Positions 1 through 10,624 of a DNA stretch of 64,000 nt are shown here, piece after piece. Source of the stretch: Dugong dugon. Taxonomy: Eukaryota > Chordata > Mammalia > Sirenia > Dugongidae. Below the pieces are notes generated by a model, which worked only from the letters and a program-made list of their open reading frames with translations, was not told the origin of the DNA and searched no databases. Position numbers and translations under genes: made by a program. The stretch spans positions 33,684,001 through 33,748,000 of the forward strand of contig CM057465.1 of NCBI GenBank assembly GCA_030035585.1. Reading direction: 5' to 3'. How positions within the stretch are numbered: the stretch's first letter is position 1; each line of letters opens with the position of its first letter.

Positions 1-880
1 CCATGTAGATAACGTATATGGAATGCTAATGAAGGGATTGGTCAGTTTTGTCCTCCTGCTAGGCTTAAAATGAGCTATCCCAGAGGCTGGAAGAGAGGAC
101 CTCACCACCAGCAAGAAAGAAGAGCCAGGAGTGGAGCACATCCTTTGAACCTGGGATCCATGCACTGACAACTTCCCAGATCCAGGAGACACAGTAAGAA
201 AGCTGTAACATCAGAGACAGCGAAAGATGGCAAGCAGCATCAGCAGAGGCGCAGAACCAGGAGACCAGCAGGAGATGGTGCAGTGGGCTTCCTGGCCCAT
301 GGAGCGAGAAAGCTGAGTGCCTTTGGGCAGGAGGCTTCCTGGTGGAGTGGGATGCCGCCATGAATTTGATGGTGGAGTTAGGCTCAACAACCCATGGAGC
401 AAGAGAATTGAGCGCCTTCAAGCTGAGGCTTACTGGTGGAGTGGGGTGCCTCTGGCTACTTATCAGTAGAGCTAAAAGAGCTTTGTAACACTTGCTCGAG
501 CAGGGCAGAGGCCAAGGGGCCACAGAGAGACATATCTGCAGGCATGGTTTAAAAGAGGCTGTCCTGATAGAAGAACTATATCCTGAGCATTCCTGAACCT
601 GAATTGTAACCTACTACTTCCCTAATAAACCCCATAATTGTGAGTAGTGTCTATGAGATATGTGGCCATTGCAACAAATTATCCAACCCAGCAGAGAAGT
701 AGAGTGCCGTGGGAGGGAAGGTTGGTATCAGAATGGGTAAAAAATGTTGGAGGGTGGAGGCATGTTTGACCTCCTCCTCATAGGATCAGCCTTGGGCTGT
801 TGATCTTGATTTTCCTTCCCGCTTGTGAAGTTAGAGTAGGTCAGATGCCACCTCCACCACGCCATTTTTACAACTGCCAT
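1..880 (+). mobile_element. ERVL-type LTR plus start of internal region
   Basis: This is a long terminal repeat truncated by the window edge, followed by a short internal stretch. Positions 624-629 carry AATAAA in an R/U5-like context. At 723-738 the sequence tggtatcagaatgggt resembles the region just inside the 5' LTR of ERVL/MaLR elements, where the tRNA primer binds. The same family occurs on the minus strand at about 58090-59252: the two can be aligned through the LTR, the polyadenylation region, the primer-binding-like stretch and the following cctcctcctcatag-type sequence. A 152-codon minus-strand open frame (65-523) lies inside the LTR and is not a gene. The exact family name was not determined. 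Confidence 0.7.
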
Positions 881-964
881 GAAGACCCTATAGCACAGTT
901 TTACTCAGAAACACATGGGGTTGCAATGAGTTGAAATCGACTTGACGGCAACTGGTTTGTTTTG
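881..964 (+). repeat. AfroSINE/RTE 3' tail fragment
   Basis: The stretch runs from gaagaccctatagcac to tgacggcaactggtttg and matches the tail shared by AfroSINEs and the RTE LINE. The head is missing. Confidence 0.75.
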
Positions 965-1491
965 TATAATAAATTATCCCTAAATTTAATAGCTTAGCAA
1001 AATAAACACTTATGTCACTGAGTCAAAAAACGCAGGAGCAGTTTACCTGGGTGGGTCTGGCTTAGGGTCTTTCACGAGATTGCAGTTGTTAGGTGGATTT
1101 GTGGTCATCTGAAGGCTTGATTGGAGCTGGGGGATTTGCTTTTAAGGTGGCTCACTCACATGCTTGGCAAGTTAGTGCTCGTTGTTGGCAGGAGACCTCA
1201 GTTCCTTGGCATGTGGTCCTTGTCCATAGGGCTGCCAGAGCGTCTTCGTGATATGACAGCTGGCTTCCCCCAGAGCCAGTGATCCAAGAGAGAACAATCA
1301 GAAGCCATAATACTTTTTATGATCTGGCCTCAAAAGTCACAAGTGATTTTTTTGCAATATCTTATTGGTTATACAGATCATTCTGTATAACAGATTATAC
1401 CATTCAGTGTGGGATGGCACTACACAAAGGTATGAATACCAGAAGACAAGAATCATTGAGGGCTCACTTGGAGACTGGACACATGCTAAAT
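965..1491. repeat. Old mammalian interspersed repeat (family not named)
   Basis: The start (attatccctaaatttaatagctta) and later phrases (catctgaaggcttgattgg, ggctcactcacatg, ttcccccagagccag) fit a common mammalian repeat whose name I could not fix. It continues past the L1 insertion at 1509-2318. Related sequence seems present at about 53725-53945. Confidence 0.5.
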
Positions 1492-1508
1492 TCCACATAT
1501 TTCTTTTA

Positions 1509-2318
1509 TTTATTTTTAATTTTTTCCCATACAGAAACTTATACATACATTGTTATGTGACTTTAATTGCTCTCCCCATACTGTGACAGCACACTCCTCC
1601 TTTCCACCCCTGATTCCCCATGTCCATTCAACCAGCTCCTAACCCTCTCTGCCTTCCCATCTCACCTCCGGACAGAAGCTGCCTGTTTAGTCTCTTGTAT
1701 CTACTTGAGCTAAGAGGCACACTCCTCACGAGTATCACTTTACTTGCCACAGTCCAGTTCAATCCCTGTCTGAAGACTTGACCTCGGAAATTGTTTTAGT
1801 TCTGGGCTGATAGAGAATCCAGGGGCCATGCTTTCAGGGGTTCCTCCAGTCTCAGTCAGACCATTAAGTCTAGTCTTCTTACTAGAATTTGAGTTCTGCA
1901 CCCCACCTTTCTCCTGCTCCATCAGGGACTGTCTGTTGTGTTCCCTGTCAGGGCGGTCATTGGTGGTAACCGAGCACCATCTAGTTCTTCTGGTCACAGG
2001 CTGATGAAGTCTCTGGTTTATGTGGCCCTTTCTGTCTCTTGGGCTACTACTTTCCTTGTGTCTTTGGTGCTCTTCATTCTCCTTTACTCCAGGTGCTTGG
2101 GACCAACTGATGCATCTTAGATGGCCGCTTGCAAGCTTTTAAGACCCCAGATGCCACTCACCAAAGTAGGATGCAGAACATTTTCTTAATAAGCTTTGTT
2201 ATTCTAGTTAACCTAGATGTCCGCTGAAAGCATGGTCCCCAGATCCCTACCCCTGCTACTCTGTCCCTCAAAGTGTTTGATTGTATTCAGGAAACTGCTT
2301 AGCTTTGGTTTAGTCCAG
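1509..2318 (-). mobile_element. 5'-truncated L1 (3' UTR only) with 17-bp TSD
   Basis: The insert is the afrotherian L1 3' UTR, as also seen at 21959-22920, 29927-30818 and 42724-43700. It is flanked by an exact duplication, tccacatatttctttta, at 1492-1508 and 2319-2335. The T-rich left end corresponds to the poly(A) tail of a minus-strand insertion. Truncation lies within the 3' UTR, so no ORF2 sequence is present. Confidence 0.88.
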
Positions 2319-2420
2319 TCCACATATTTCTTTTAATTCATCTATGATTCATATAGAACATGAGCGCAATAAACTGTCCTCATTTTACTTAAAATAGGAT
2401 GGCACTATTGTTATATATAT

Positions 2421-3024
2421 TGTGATGGTTAAGATTGTGTGTCAACTTGGCTGGGCCATGATTCTCAGTGTTTATGTGTGATCACTCCCATGATTGAATA
2501 TACTGTGAGTAGACAATCAGATGAAAGGGAGTTTCCTTGGGGGTGTGGCCTGCATCTGAATATAAGCAGATGTTCTGGCTGTTTGCTCTCTCTGGATCCT
2601 GCAGCTGCCTCCTGTCGTCTCACCTCCGGTTCTTGGGACTTGAGCTATCAGCTTATCTGCTGAACTTGGGATTTGTCAGTCTTCACAGCCTGGAGCGGAG
2701 CCCTGCTCTCTGACCTGCCGATCTTGGGTTCGCCAGCCCCTGCAGGTACGTGAATCAGGAGAAACCTTGAGGTCTTGCCTGCCGATCTTGGAATTTTTCA
2801 ATCTTTCATAGCCTGTGAGTGGGAGCCCTGCTCTCCAACCTGCTGATCTTGGGCTTGCCAGCTTCTGTAGCTCCGTGAATTGGGAGAGGCCTCTACCCTG
2901 ATCCATGGACTTGGGATGTTCTAGCCTCTACAATCACGTGGGCTGTTTCCTTGATATAAATCTCTCTCTGTATATATGTATGCTTTACTGGTTTTGCTTC
3001 TATAGAGAACCCAGCCTAAGACAT
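2421..3024 (+). repeat. Interspersed repeat beginning tgatggttaa (LTR-like, unnamed)
   Basis: The stretch begins tgatggttaagattgtgtgt and ends tatagagaacccagcctaag, matching a widespread mammalian repeat. A second copy is at 33352-33820. This copy holds an internal tandem duplication of about 120 bp: the phrase ccctgctctc(tg/ca)acctgc(c/t)gatcttggg occurs at about 2700-2730 and again at about 2827-2853, with a diverged third unit between. A 74-codon frame at 2439-2663 is incidental. Confidence 0.6.
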
Positions 3025-3207
3025 ACTTTTTTGTTGTTGTTGTTAAAATAGCAACCTCTGCTTCATCAGAGTTCTGAGTAGTCAGTATTTTTAGTTCTAG
3101 AGGCCACAGTTCCAATGAGACATAGAAATTTGAGAAATAGCTTATAGGAAAACCATACAATTAACAAACTTGAGTAGAATTCAAAGTACTATGATTACTG
3201 AGCAGTA

Positions 3208-3292
3208 TTTGTTGTTGTTGCTGTTAGTTGTCATCAAGTCAGCTCCAACTTATGAACCTTATGTATAGCTAGGTCAAATAATTTGAGTGGTA
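3208..3292 (-). repeat. RTE LINE 3' end fragment
   Basis: The gttgttgttgctgttagttgtcatcaagtc start is the reverse complement of the RTE 3' terminus, which ends in CAA repeats. It is heavily diverged. Confidence 0.65.
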
Positions 3293-3454
3293 TCTGAAAA
3301 ATTATCTCTCTGTCATTGTAACTGATTCTAATATTTATAAGGAATAAATGTTTAATAAATAATTATTAAATGGACCAAATTATAATTCATTGAGGATAAG
3401 TACAACAGAAGAAAAATGGTGGGTAGAGGTAAGAGGAGTAGATAGGTAAAAGTC

Positions 3455-3590
3455 AGTAGGCTTCTAGGCATGATTCTGCTACTATCTAGTTGTGTGATTC
3501 TAAGTGGGTTTTTAAAATTCTCTGTGATTTCCCCCCTGTGAAATGACAGAGTTGGACTAGAACTGGATGATCTCTAATGCCGCCCTTAGC
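3455..3590 (-). repeat. Probable MIR SINE
   Basis: Phrases such as ctatctagttgtgtgattc and gagttggactagaactggatgatctctaa fit a MIR core and flank. It is diverged, so the family call is moderate. Confidence 0.45.
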
Positions 3591-4639
3591 TCCAGTAGTG
3601 TGTAAAGTTACACGAGACCACATTTATACCATAATGCCTCATTCCTTCCAATCTGTCTGCTTAGAGAATCCATTTCACAATTCTCTAATAAGGCCTATTT
3701 TTCTCTTTGTATTATATTATCTTTCAGCCACTATTCTGCATTCCTCCACAATTCTATGCCATTCTTTTGCCAATTTAACCTTCTTTGCCGTGTCCACTTT
3801 CTCAGCTGTCTATTATAGTCCCCTGAATATATTGTCTCAAATCTGGGGTGGGTAAGAACTCTATAATTACCAAGATGGACCTTGTAATTCACTTTGGTCC
3901 ACATTGACCCCAGTCTGACATGCTTTCCCAAGAATGCCTGCACTTGTTCCTGGTTTCTTTTCTTAATAACTATTTATTTTGATCTTACAGCAGTGAGCAA
4001 GGCAGACATGGGCCCCAGTTGTTCCAACTTCTTTTCAACCACTTTTAGTATTTTCTCTGTAAATGGTAAAATTCTCAGAGGTCACAAATAAAAAAATTAC
4101 AGAAACTAGGGAGGTGATGAAAATGAGTATGGCAGGACACAGGCGCAGTAGAGACTGAGTGAGGAGGCCCAATGTTGCCAGACCTCTGCCCCCTCCTTTC
4201 TTCCCCCAGATAAACTAGAAATTTAGAATTTAGAGTGACATCTCCTCATATATTGAATTTTGGTATCTAATTGGAAATATTTTTGAAAACTATTATATGG
4301 GCTAAATAAAACATTTTTGTTGACAGAATTTGGCCCTTGATTCAGCCATTTAAGACCTAAGATCATCTAGAGGGCTGAATCACATCTCTATTTTTTAAAT
4401 ATTCCACATCATACCCCTGCCCCAATAATCCTAGTACAGTACATGGGCACCTGTGAAATATTTTCTCCCATTCTTCATGTCTAGTTTCTTCACTCGTTTA
4501 CAATTCAGTATCTTTTTTTACACCATCTCCCAACTTTTTCACTCAGTTTCCTTTTCTTACACTCATCTCTCTACTTACAGTAAATGCATGACATAAGGGT
4601 AGGGAGGGACAAAATGGAAATGAAGTAAAAATTATTTCT
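3591..4639. other. Upstream intergenic sequence, nothing recognised
   Basis: AT-rich sequence with no repeat or exon that I can name. The open frames here (for example 3577-3855 and 3894-4091) lack homology I recognise. Confidence 0.4.
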
Positions 4640-5260
4640 GTTCATGTTAACATGTGTCTGAAAGCAATTTGGTGCCCCAAAAGCACAACCCTAACTCTGG
4701 CTAGTTCCGCATGATGGGTGAGTTAAAATCTGTCCTGGATCAAAAGAAAGAAAATCAGCGGGGACTGAACAGATATAATGCACTGGTGCTGCGAAAGCAG
4801 GCACAGATAAAACCTACTGCCAAATTAACAGATAACCTTGTTTCTCCCAAGGCCATGCAGTCACTATAAAATGCCACACTGACTCCTTTTTTGAGTGATT
4901 ATTGCTCTTTAACCAGTGACACTCCAGGCCAGCTTTGCTATTTTCATTTATTACTGGGGACACCAATTACTAAACTGCCGTTGCCTCACGACAGCACCCA
5001 GTCCCTAGTTAATCTCCATTTCTCCAATCCCGCCTCAGCAACTGCGTCCAATCCAGGACTGCTTCCCGCTCTCCCTAGACCCTCCCTCATCACACTCCTT
5101 TGGCGGGGAACCCAAACTTCACAAAACACGCTTCCTCTTTCCTCTTGTCCAGCGTATTCCATGCTTCCTCTGGAGTGCTCTTCCTCTTGCTTAATAAATA
5201 GATCTAATGTTCTCAAAATGCAGGCTTGCTCCTGACGGTTTCTGGATGATTTGGTTGTAA
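4640..5260 (+). mobile_element. Candidate solo LTR upstream of the CpG island
   Basis: The stretch has LTR-like order: TATAAA at 4865-4870, a pyrimidine-rich region, then AATAAA at 5193-5198 followed by a GT-rich stretch. It is distinct in composition from its flanks and I associate it with old mammalian ERV LTRs, but I cannot name the family or fix the ends, and no TSD was established. A 114-codon open frame (4891-5235) inside it has no start ATG at its listed beginning and is not considered a gene. Confidence 0.5.
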
Positions 5261-6098
5261 TACGAGACAGGCTAGTGTCTACTCTCAGGGTCTGTCATAG
5301 ACTGTGTTTCATGATCTCTGCTAAATATTCCTCTAAGCAGTTTAGATTCACAATTTTTAACAGCTCTAAACGAAGATAAATGCTTTCTAAAACTGACCTA
5401 TCAGCCCCCTTCTAGGAAGCAAATTCGCCCCTACTCGTACAGCCCCAATATCCTTCCAAAAAATGGTTTTAGTCATTTTAGCTGATTAGCATTTCTGCGG
5501 ATTCAGTTTAAATGACTTCAATTCTGAGTTCCTGGGTTAAATTAAAATGTAGTAGATGGGGTGTGGGTTCTGCGCCCATATTTTTTATGTGGTTACTGTT
5601 AATTCAAGATCAACGAGGGCAGGTTGCGATCGTTTAAAGAAAGACTTCTCCAATAGGAAGCCCCAAGCATTATCCGCGTTTCCTCTCCCCTTCCCCCCCG
5701 CGGAGGCGTAGGTTCCGGGTGGCCTTCTTTGAGTGTGGTGGACGGGGCTGCTTCTCCCGTCCTCAAGCATGAAAACCCAAAACCTCCCTGGAGCCGGGTG
5801 ATGGTTTCCCCATGTCTCTGAGGAGGGGTTCCCAAGAGGGCGTGCGGCGGGTCACCGAACCTTGGACCTTGGTTACGGGTATTCTGCGCTCCGTCCTCAA
5901 TCTAGCGCCGCGCTAGGAGTCCCAAGTTTACGTCTCAGTCGTCGCGCCGCCGCGGGCTCCTCCACTAAGAGGCCAGCGGTGCACATCTGCCTCCGGCCGG
6001 AGACCCGCCTCCGGGCCGCGAAGCCCACGCCCAGAGCAGCCCGCCAGCCCTAGCGCAGTGCCGCAGAGCGCGCTCCTGCCCAGGGCCCGCCTCTCGCG

Positions 6099-6110
6099 CG
6101 CGCACGCGCG
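6099..6110. promoter_or_regulatory. NRF1 binding motif
   Basis: CGCGCACGCGCG matches the palindromic NRF1 consensus YGCGCAYGCGCR at every position. It lies 145 bp upstream of the initiator ATG in the CpG island. Confidence 0.6.
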
Positions 6111-6254
6111 CAGGGACTCGCGCCCTCCGAGAAGGGGGGAGTAGAGGGGCGTCACGGGGGGAGGAAGAGGAGGCGGCCGCGTAGCCTTCGGCGGGGCTCG
6201 CGCTCGCCCCCCGCCTCACCCGAGCCCCGCGAGGGTGAAACGCTTTCTCCCGGC

Positions 6255-6347
6255 ATGCAGCGGGAGGAGGGATTTAACACCAAGATGGCGGACGGCCCGG
6301 ATGAGTACGATAGCGAAGCGGGCTGCGTGCCCGTTCTCCATCCTGAG
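6255..6347 (+). CDS. ZDHHC17: ZDHHC17 palmitoyl-acyltransferase, coding exon 1 (partial gene)
   Basis: The exon encodes 31 residues that begin MQREEGFNTK and continue MADGPDEY, the start of ZDHHC17/HIP14. The full protein (about 630 residues, from known biology) is a Golgi and vesicle membrane enzyme. Seven N-terminal ankyrin repeats recruit substrates such as huntingtin, SNAP25 and CSP, and a DHHC cysteine-rich domain transfers palmitate. Exon 1 carries only the disordered cytosolic N-terminus; ankyrin and DHHC exons are outside the window. The coding part ends after a complete codon (Glu31) at GAG|gtgatg, so the intron is phase 0. There are two in-frame ATGs: the first has a weak context (C at +4), while Met11 has a strong one (A at -3, G at +4). 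From memory of the human protein, residues 20 (Ser for Thr) and 27 (Val for Leu) differ. The listed open frame to 6437 simply reads into the intron. Confidence 0.93.
6281..6292 (+). promoter_or_regulatory. YY1-type motif overlapping codon Met11
   Basis: caagatggcgga differs from the classic YY1 downstream-promoter motif CAAGATGGCGGC only at the last base. It overlaps the second in-frame ATG of ZDHHC17. In TATA-less promoters this motif, just downstream of the start site, often couples start-site choice and translation initiation. Confidence 0.5.
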
Positions 6348-6660
6348 GTGATGAACTGCGCCGAGCGCATTCCTCGCTCTGCGTACCCCCGACCTTTCTC
6401 CCTCAGACTCGCGGAGGGCGCTGGTCTGCATGTGTGAGGCAGTGGAACGTGCCGAAGTTGGGGAGGGCGGGCAGGCGAATTCAGGCCCTAGCACGGCTGC
6501 GAGCAGATAACGGGGGAGGAGATAGCGGGGCGGGCCCGGCCGGGGCGGGCTCTGGGACCGAGTCCCTGGCAATGCCTGGAGGACAGAGGTGGAGGTATTT
6601 ATGGTTCTGCTCTACGGCCGTGTTTGCGGGTGCAGAGGTGGCGGGGGTCTGGTGCTGATT

Positions 6661-7496
6661 TGGAATCGCAGCTTACCCCCCTAGTCTTGCTCCACATCTT
6701 TTGGGGACGAGAGGGAAGCGCGTCTGGTTTTGATTTCCACTATTTTCCTTCTTTAGGGTGAGTGATGGTACCTAGTTCTACTATTTAGCTCACTGTGGGG
6801 GAGTGTAGGGTAAGAACATCACTTTGTTGGGCAAAGTGATGTCCTTCCAGGTTGTGCCATACGCAGCGCCTCAGGGCACCTTGTGTTGGTTGCCCTCATT
6901 TGAGCGTTTGTCCTTAAGCGATTAAAAAGAGAGGTCAGAACTTTTGGGTGTTCTAGCCCCGCTCTCGCATTAGCTTGTCAAAGTACCGTTGTTTTTTAAT
7001 AACCAGAGGATGATAGTGCAACACGTTTCCCATCACAACATGAGTATCTTCCCTTGTAAGTAAACAGTGCCCCGCTGCAGGATTAGTCACGTTCTGTACT
7101 TGTTTACCTCTTAGTTTATAGCTGAGCTAGTGCCAGTTCAGGCTTGGGAGCAATTCTGGTTTTTAACGATCCACAGTGATGTGCCGATGGGACAGGGACG
7201 CTGCTTCCTGAAGAACTAGGGTCGTTTTTATGAGGTTGAGGGATGAAGATACTCGGTGTGAATCGGGTGAGGAAACATGGAAATCTCTACCAGGTGGTTG
7301 GTTATGTGTTAGAATGATTCTTTTTATTTCTGGATTTTGCTTTGTAGTGTGCTTGCATTTTTTTTTTTTTTTCAGGTAAAATGTGAATAAAGACAAGCAC
7401 TTTTCCATACCATATGTTAATACTTAACCATCCTATCATTCATCACTTTGGTTTATCAAAAACAAATGGGACAGTTCCTTAGAAATATGCCTTGTT
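6661..7496. other. ZDHHC17: 5' intron sequence, nothing recognised
   Basis: Unique-looking sequence downstream of the CpG island, with a poly-T run near 7360-7373. No repeat or motif is supported. Confidence 0.4.
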
Positions 7497-7757
7497 GGCC
7501 AGTCTTGAATGCTCCTTAGAAGGGAGAGGATCCAGTACTTTGAACATGTTATCAGGAGGGACCAGTCCCTAGAGAAGGACATCGTGCTTGGTAGAGTCAG
7601 CGAAAAAGAGGAAGACCCTTACAAAAAGAATTGACACAGTGGTTGCAGCAATGGGCTCAAACATAGCAACCATTGTGAGGATTGCACAGGACTGGGCAGT
7701 TGTTTACAGGGTCGCTATGAGTTGGAATTGACCTCGACGGCACTTAATACAACTCTG
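7497..7757 (+). mobile_element. 5'-truncated RTE LINE 3' end
   Basis: The stretch aligns with the RTE C-terminal coding region and tail: tgctccttagaag, gttatcaggagggaccagtc, gagaaggacatcgtgcttgg and tgacctcgacggca. It is one of two RTE 3' fragments on the + strand. Confidence 0.85.
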
Positions 7758-7925
7758 GATTTATGACAAACAGAAATATATAGTAAGACTAAACATTTTT
7801 TGACCAAAGTGGTAACATTTTCTGAACTGGCAATGGAGACATCTCTGTTTGGTTCATACTTAAAAAAAAAAAAGTTGCCCATGAATAATATTACTAGAAA
7901 ATTGATTTCTTCATCTTTAAAAGTA

Positions 7926-8122
7926 GGAGCATCGTGGCTCAGTGGTTAAGTGCTGGGCTGCTAACTGGAAGATTAGCACTTCTGACCCACCAGCCGTACT
8001 GCAATAGAGAAGACCTGGTGATCTGTTCCCGTAAAGATTACAGCCTAGAAAGCCCAATGGGTCAGTACAAGTCTGTCCTGTAGAGTTGCTATGAGTCAGA
8101 ATTGACTACAACAACAACAAAA
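7926..8122 (+). repeat. AfroSINE
   Basis: The head is tRNA-like (cgtggctcagtggttaagtg) with a B-box-like stretch. The middle reads cctggtgatctgttcccgtaa and the tail tgagtcagaattgactacaacaac. It is near full length. Confidence 0.88.
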
Positions 8123-8378
8123 GTGGGAGTTGGAAGAAACAATATTTTCCATTCCTTTAACTCAACAAAAACAACATCTGATTAGTTTAGATGCTTTGTG
8201 TCTTAAGCTTGCAACTACATGGGCTGAGGTCTTTCTGCATTTTTCGTGTAGTTAGTATTATGTTAACACCTGGTACAGACCTGGTATAGTTCTGCTACTT
8301 CCTAGCAGTTGTTCTTGGGCAAGCTAATTCTTGAGTTCTAGCTTATTCATTTGTAATAATGGGATCATCATATCACAT

Positions 8379-8541
8379 CCCATTGCTGTCGAGTAGTGGT
8401 TAAGAGTTTGGCTGCTAACCAAAAGGTTGACAGTTTGAATCCACCAGCTGCTTCTTGGAAACCCTATGGGGCAGTTCTGATCTGTCCTATAGGGTTGCTA
8501 TGAGTTGAGATCGAATCGATGGCAATGGGTTTGTTTTTTTT
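8379..8541 (+). repeat. AfroSINE, rearranged 5' end
   Basis: A + strand element (gtggttaagagtttggctgctaacc to gatggcaatgggtttg) is preceded at 8379-8393 by cccattgctgtcgag, a scrap of the opposite-strand tail. The same head-to-head arrangement occurs at 19393-19605. Confidence 0.8.
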
Positions 8542-8544
8542 TGT

Positions 8545-8634
8545 CAGTTTTACAGGAATAGACTGTCACGTCTTTCTCTGGCAGAGTGGCTGGTGGATTT
8601 GAGCCTCTGACCTTTTGGTTAGTAGCCAAGTAAT
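8545..8634 (-). repeat. AfroSINE internal fragment
   Basis: acaggaatagactgtcacgtc and ctgaccttttggttagtagcc match the middle and head of a minus-strand AfroSINE. It lies directly beside the + strand copy. Confidence 0.75.
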
Positions 8635-8659
8635 AATGGGATAACAAGTAAAAAAAAAA

Positions 8660-8872
8660 AAAGGGGGTTACCTGTCTAGTCATTTTTGACTCATGGTGAC
8701 TCTGTGTGTTGCAGAATAGAACTGCATGCCATAGGGTTTTCATGGCTGTGACCTTTCAGAAGCAGATTGCAGGCCTTTCTTCCGAGACACCTCTGGGTGA
8801 GTTTGAACCACCATCCTTTCAGTTAGTAGCTGAGTACATAACCATTTACTTCACCCAGGGAGTCCTGGGAAA
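8660..8872 (-). repeat. AfroSINE
   Basis: A diverged minus-strand copy runs from the A-rich tail and tttttgactcatggtgactc to catttacttcacccagggag. The 64-codon frame at 8706-8900 is derived from it. Confidence 0.8.
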
Positions 8873-9011
8873 TAATAAGCTTGCCTGTTGCAAGGATTAA
8901 ATGAGATAATTTTTTTTTTTCTTAAATAAGCAGTGTTTTCAGTTGCCCTTGAAAAGAAACCCATTCTCTCTCTTGGTAAGCAAATGAAATAATAATACCT
9001 TTAGCCCCTTT

Positions 9012-9135
9012 TTGGAGAGAACATTGACTTAGGGTCAAACAGACTTGGATTTCAATTCTGGATTTGCAGTAATTACTTACATGACCTGAGATAAGTACTT
9101 AACTTCTTTAAGCCTCAATTTCTTAATCAGAAAGT
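9012..9135. repeat. MIR SINE
   Basis: ttggatttcaattctggatttgc and cctcaatttcttaatcagaaa fit the MIR core (usually tcaaatcccagctctgcc and cctcagtttcctcatctg). Confidence 0.6.
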
Positions 9136-9168
9136 GGAGATGTTGCCTAGTTTATTGGGCAGTAAGGG

Positions 9169-9487
9169 GTTGTTGTTGTTACTAGGTGCTGTCAAGTCGA
9201 TTCTGACTCATAGTGACCCTATGTACAAAAGAACGAAACAGTGCCTGGTCCTGTCCATCCTTGTTGCTGTGTTTGAGCCCATTGTAGCCACTGTGTCAGT
9301 CCATCTCATTGAGGGTCGTCTTCTTTTTCACTGATCGTCTGCTTGACCAAGCCTAATATCCTTCTCCAGGGACTGATCCCTCCTGATAACATGTCCAAAG
9401 TACATGAGACAAAGTCTCGCCATCCTCGCTTCCAAGAAGCATTCTAGATTTGTTTCTAGATTTGTTCGTTCTTCTGGCAGTCCATGT
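9169..9487 (-). mobile_element. 5'-truncated RTE LINE 3' end
   Basis: It starts gttgttgttactaggtgctgtc and reads back into the C-terminal coding region. The minus-strand frame at 9328-9531 contains recognisable RTE residues such as RLCLMYFGHVIRRDQSLEKD. It is degraded. Confidence 0.85.
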
Positions 9488-9535
9488 AAGGGATTAGGAG
9501 AGGCTATATGCTGAGGTTTAAGAGCTGGCACAGTA

Positions 9536-9959
9536 TAGGCACATGCTATTTCCTTTTTCTCTATTGGAGGAAGGAGGGATAAACAGGAACAAGTTTTATT
9601 TTACTTCTTATCTTCAGATTTAATACTATGTTGGTTACAAAGTAGTTTCTCACTAAGTATTTGTTGAACAGATGGATTATTTTTAGGATAAAGAAATTAA
9701 CTATTGCTCAAACTTTCCTCTAGTATGCAAATTCTTCACTATTAAAACCTTTCTTAGTGGATTATGTAATTACCTGCTTCTTAGAGGTGTTTGCTGTAAG
9801 AGATCCTTACTTTTTAATTAATTAAATAATTCATACATTTAGCTAGTCGTTTACAGATTTGTTTATCTTGGATTGGATCGGACACTGTGCTGGACTCTGT
9901 AAGATTTAAGGACTTTCATGGTAAATTCAATGAGAAGCAGTATAGGATACAAGTTAAGA
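9536..9959. other. ZDHHC17: Intron sequence, nothing recognised
   Basis: AT-rich sequence without supportable repeats or exons. Confidence 0.35.
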
Positions 9960-10125
9960 GTTGAGACACTGCTGATTCAAACTGGCTTGGGTTTGAATCT
10001 GGGTTCTGCCACTTACTGTCATCATTGTCAAATTACATTTTCCCTATTTGTAAAATTGAATTAATAATACTTCTTAGAGTTATCGTGTTAAGTAAGATAA
10101 TGTTTATAAAGCAGTCATCAAGGAC
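9960..10125. repeat. MIR SINE
   Basis: gcttgggtttgaatctgggttctgccacttactgtc is a clear MIR core; it is followed by a diverged 3' part. Confidence 0.65.
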
Positions 10126-10196
10126 CTAGACACATAGGCTGCCAAGCAAATCTATCCTGAAGGCCCTGAGATGTAGTACATACTGAAAACGACAAA

Positions 10197-10356
10197 AAGG
10201 AAAACCCCATTGCCATCAGGTGGATTCCAACTCATAACGACCGTGTACGACAAAGTAGAACTGCCCCATAGGGTTTCCAAGGAACGGTTGGTGGATTCAA
10301 ACTGCTGACCTTTTGGTTAGTAGCCGAGCTCTTAACCACTGCGCCACCAGGGCTCT
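10197..10356 (-). repeat. AfroSINE
   Basis: A near full-length minus-strand copy runs from aaaaccccattgccatcagg to cactgcgccaccagggctc. Confidence 0.9.
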
Positions 10357-10469
10357 GATACGTACCAAAAGGGATGCTGCTTTATTTTGTTTCCTGATGA
10401 AATAGGTGATTATTCATTTTATTGTAATGAAGAAATTAGATGCTGTTTGGTACATTGAAAAAACTGCAA

Positions 10470-10620
10470 ATCAGGGGATTTAGGGTGCTAGTCCCAGCTT
10501 TGTGACTTTGAGCTAGTGGTCATCTAACCACCCTCAGTTTCTTTGCTTTTAAATTAAGAGGCTAGACTAGGTGATCTCTAAGATTTCTTCAACTCTAATC
10601 TTCTGATTGTAAGTTGTGAT
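10470..10620. repeat. Probable MIR SINE
   Basis: gtgctagtcccagctttgtgac and ctcagtttctttgcttttaaa fit a diverged MIR. Confidence 0.5.
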
Positions 10621-10624
10621 TTTT

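Larger units (their letters stand above)
5640..6660 (+). promoter_or_regulatory. ZDHHC17: CpG island promoter of ZDHHC17
   Basis: GC content and CpG density rise sharply from about 5640 and fall after about 6660, unlike anything else in the window. The island covers the first coding exon. It contains a perfect NRF1 consensus (6099-6110), GC boxes around 6525-6550 (ggggcggg), a YY1-type motif at 6281-6292 and a CCAAT at 5650-5654. No TATA box is evident near the exon, which fits a broad, TATA-less housekeeping promoter. The transcription start is not visible from sequence alone, but lies upstream of 6255. Confidence 0.9.

Noticed and set aside
65..523. 152-codon minus-strand open frame
   Set aside because: It lies in the LTR at 1-720; the related LTR at 58431-59252 has a diverged frame in the same place. 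There is no signal of a real product.
5862..6219. Open frames in the CpG island upstream of exon 1, on both strands
   Set aside because: High GC depletes stop codons; none resembles a known protein and the accepted ZDHHC17 start is downstream.
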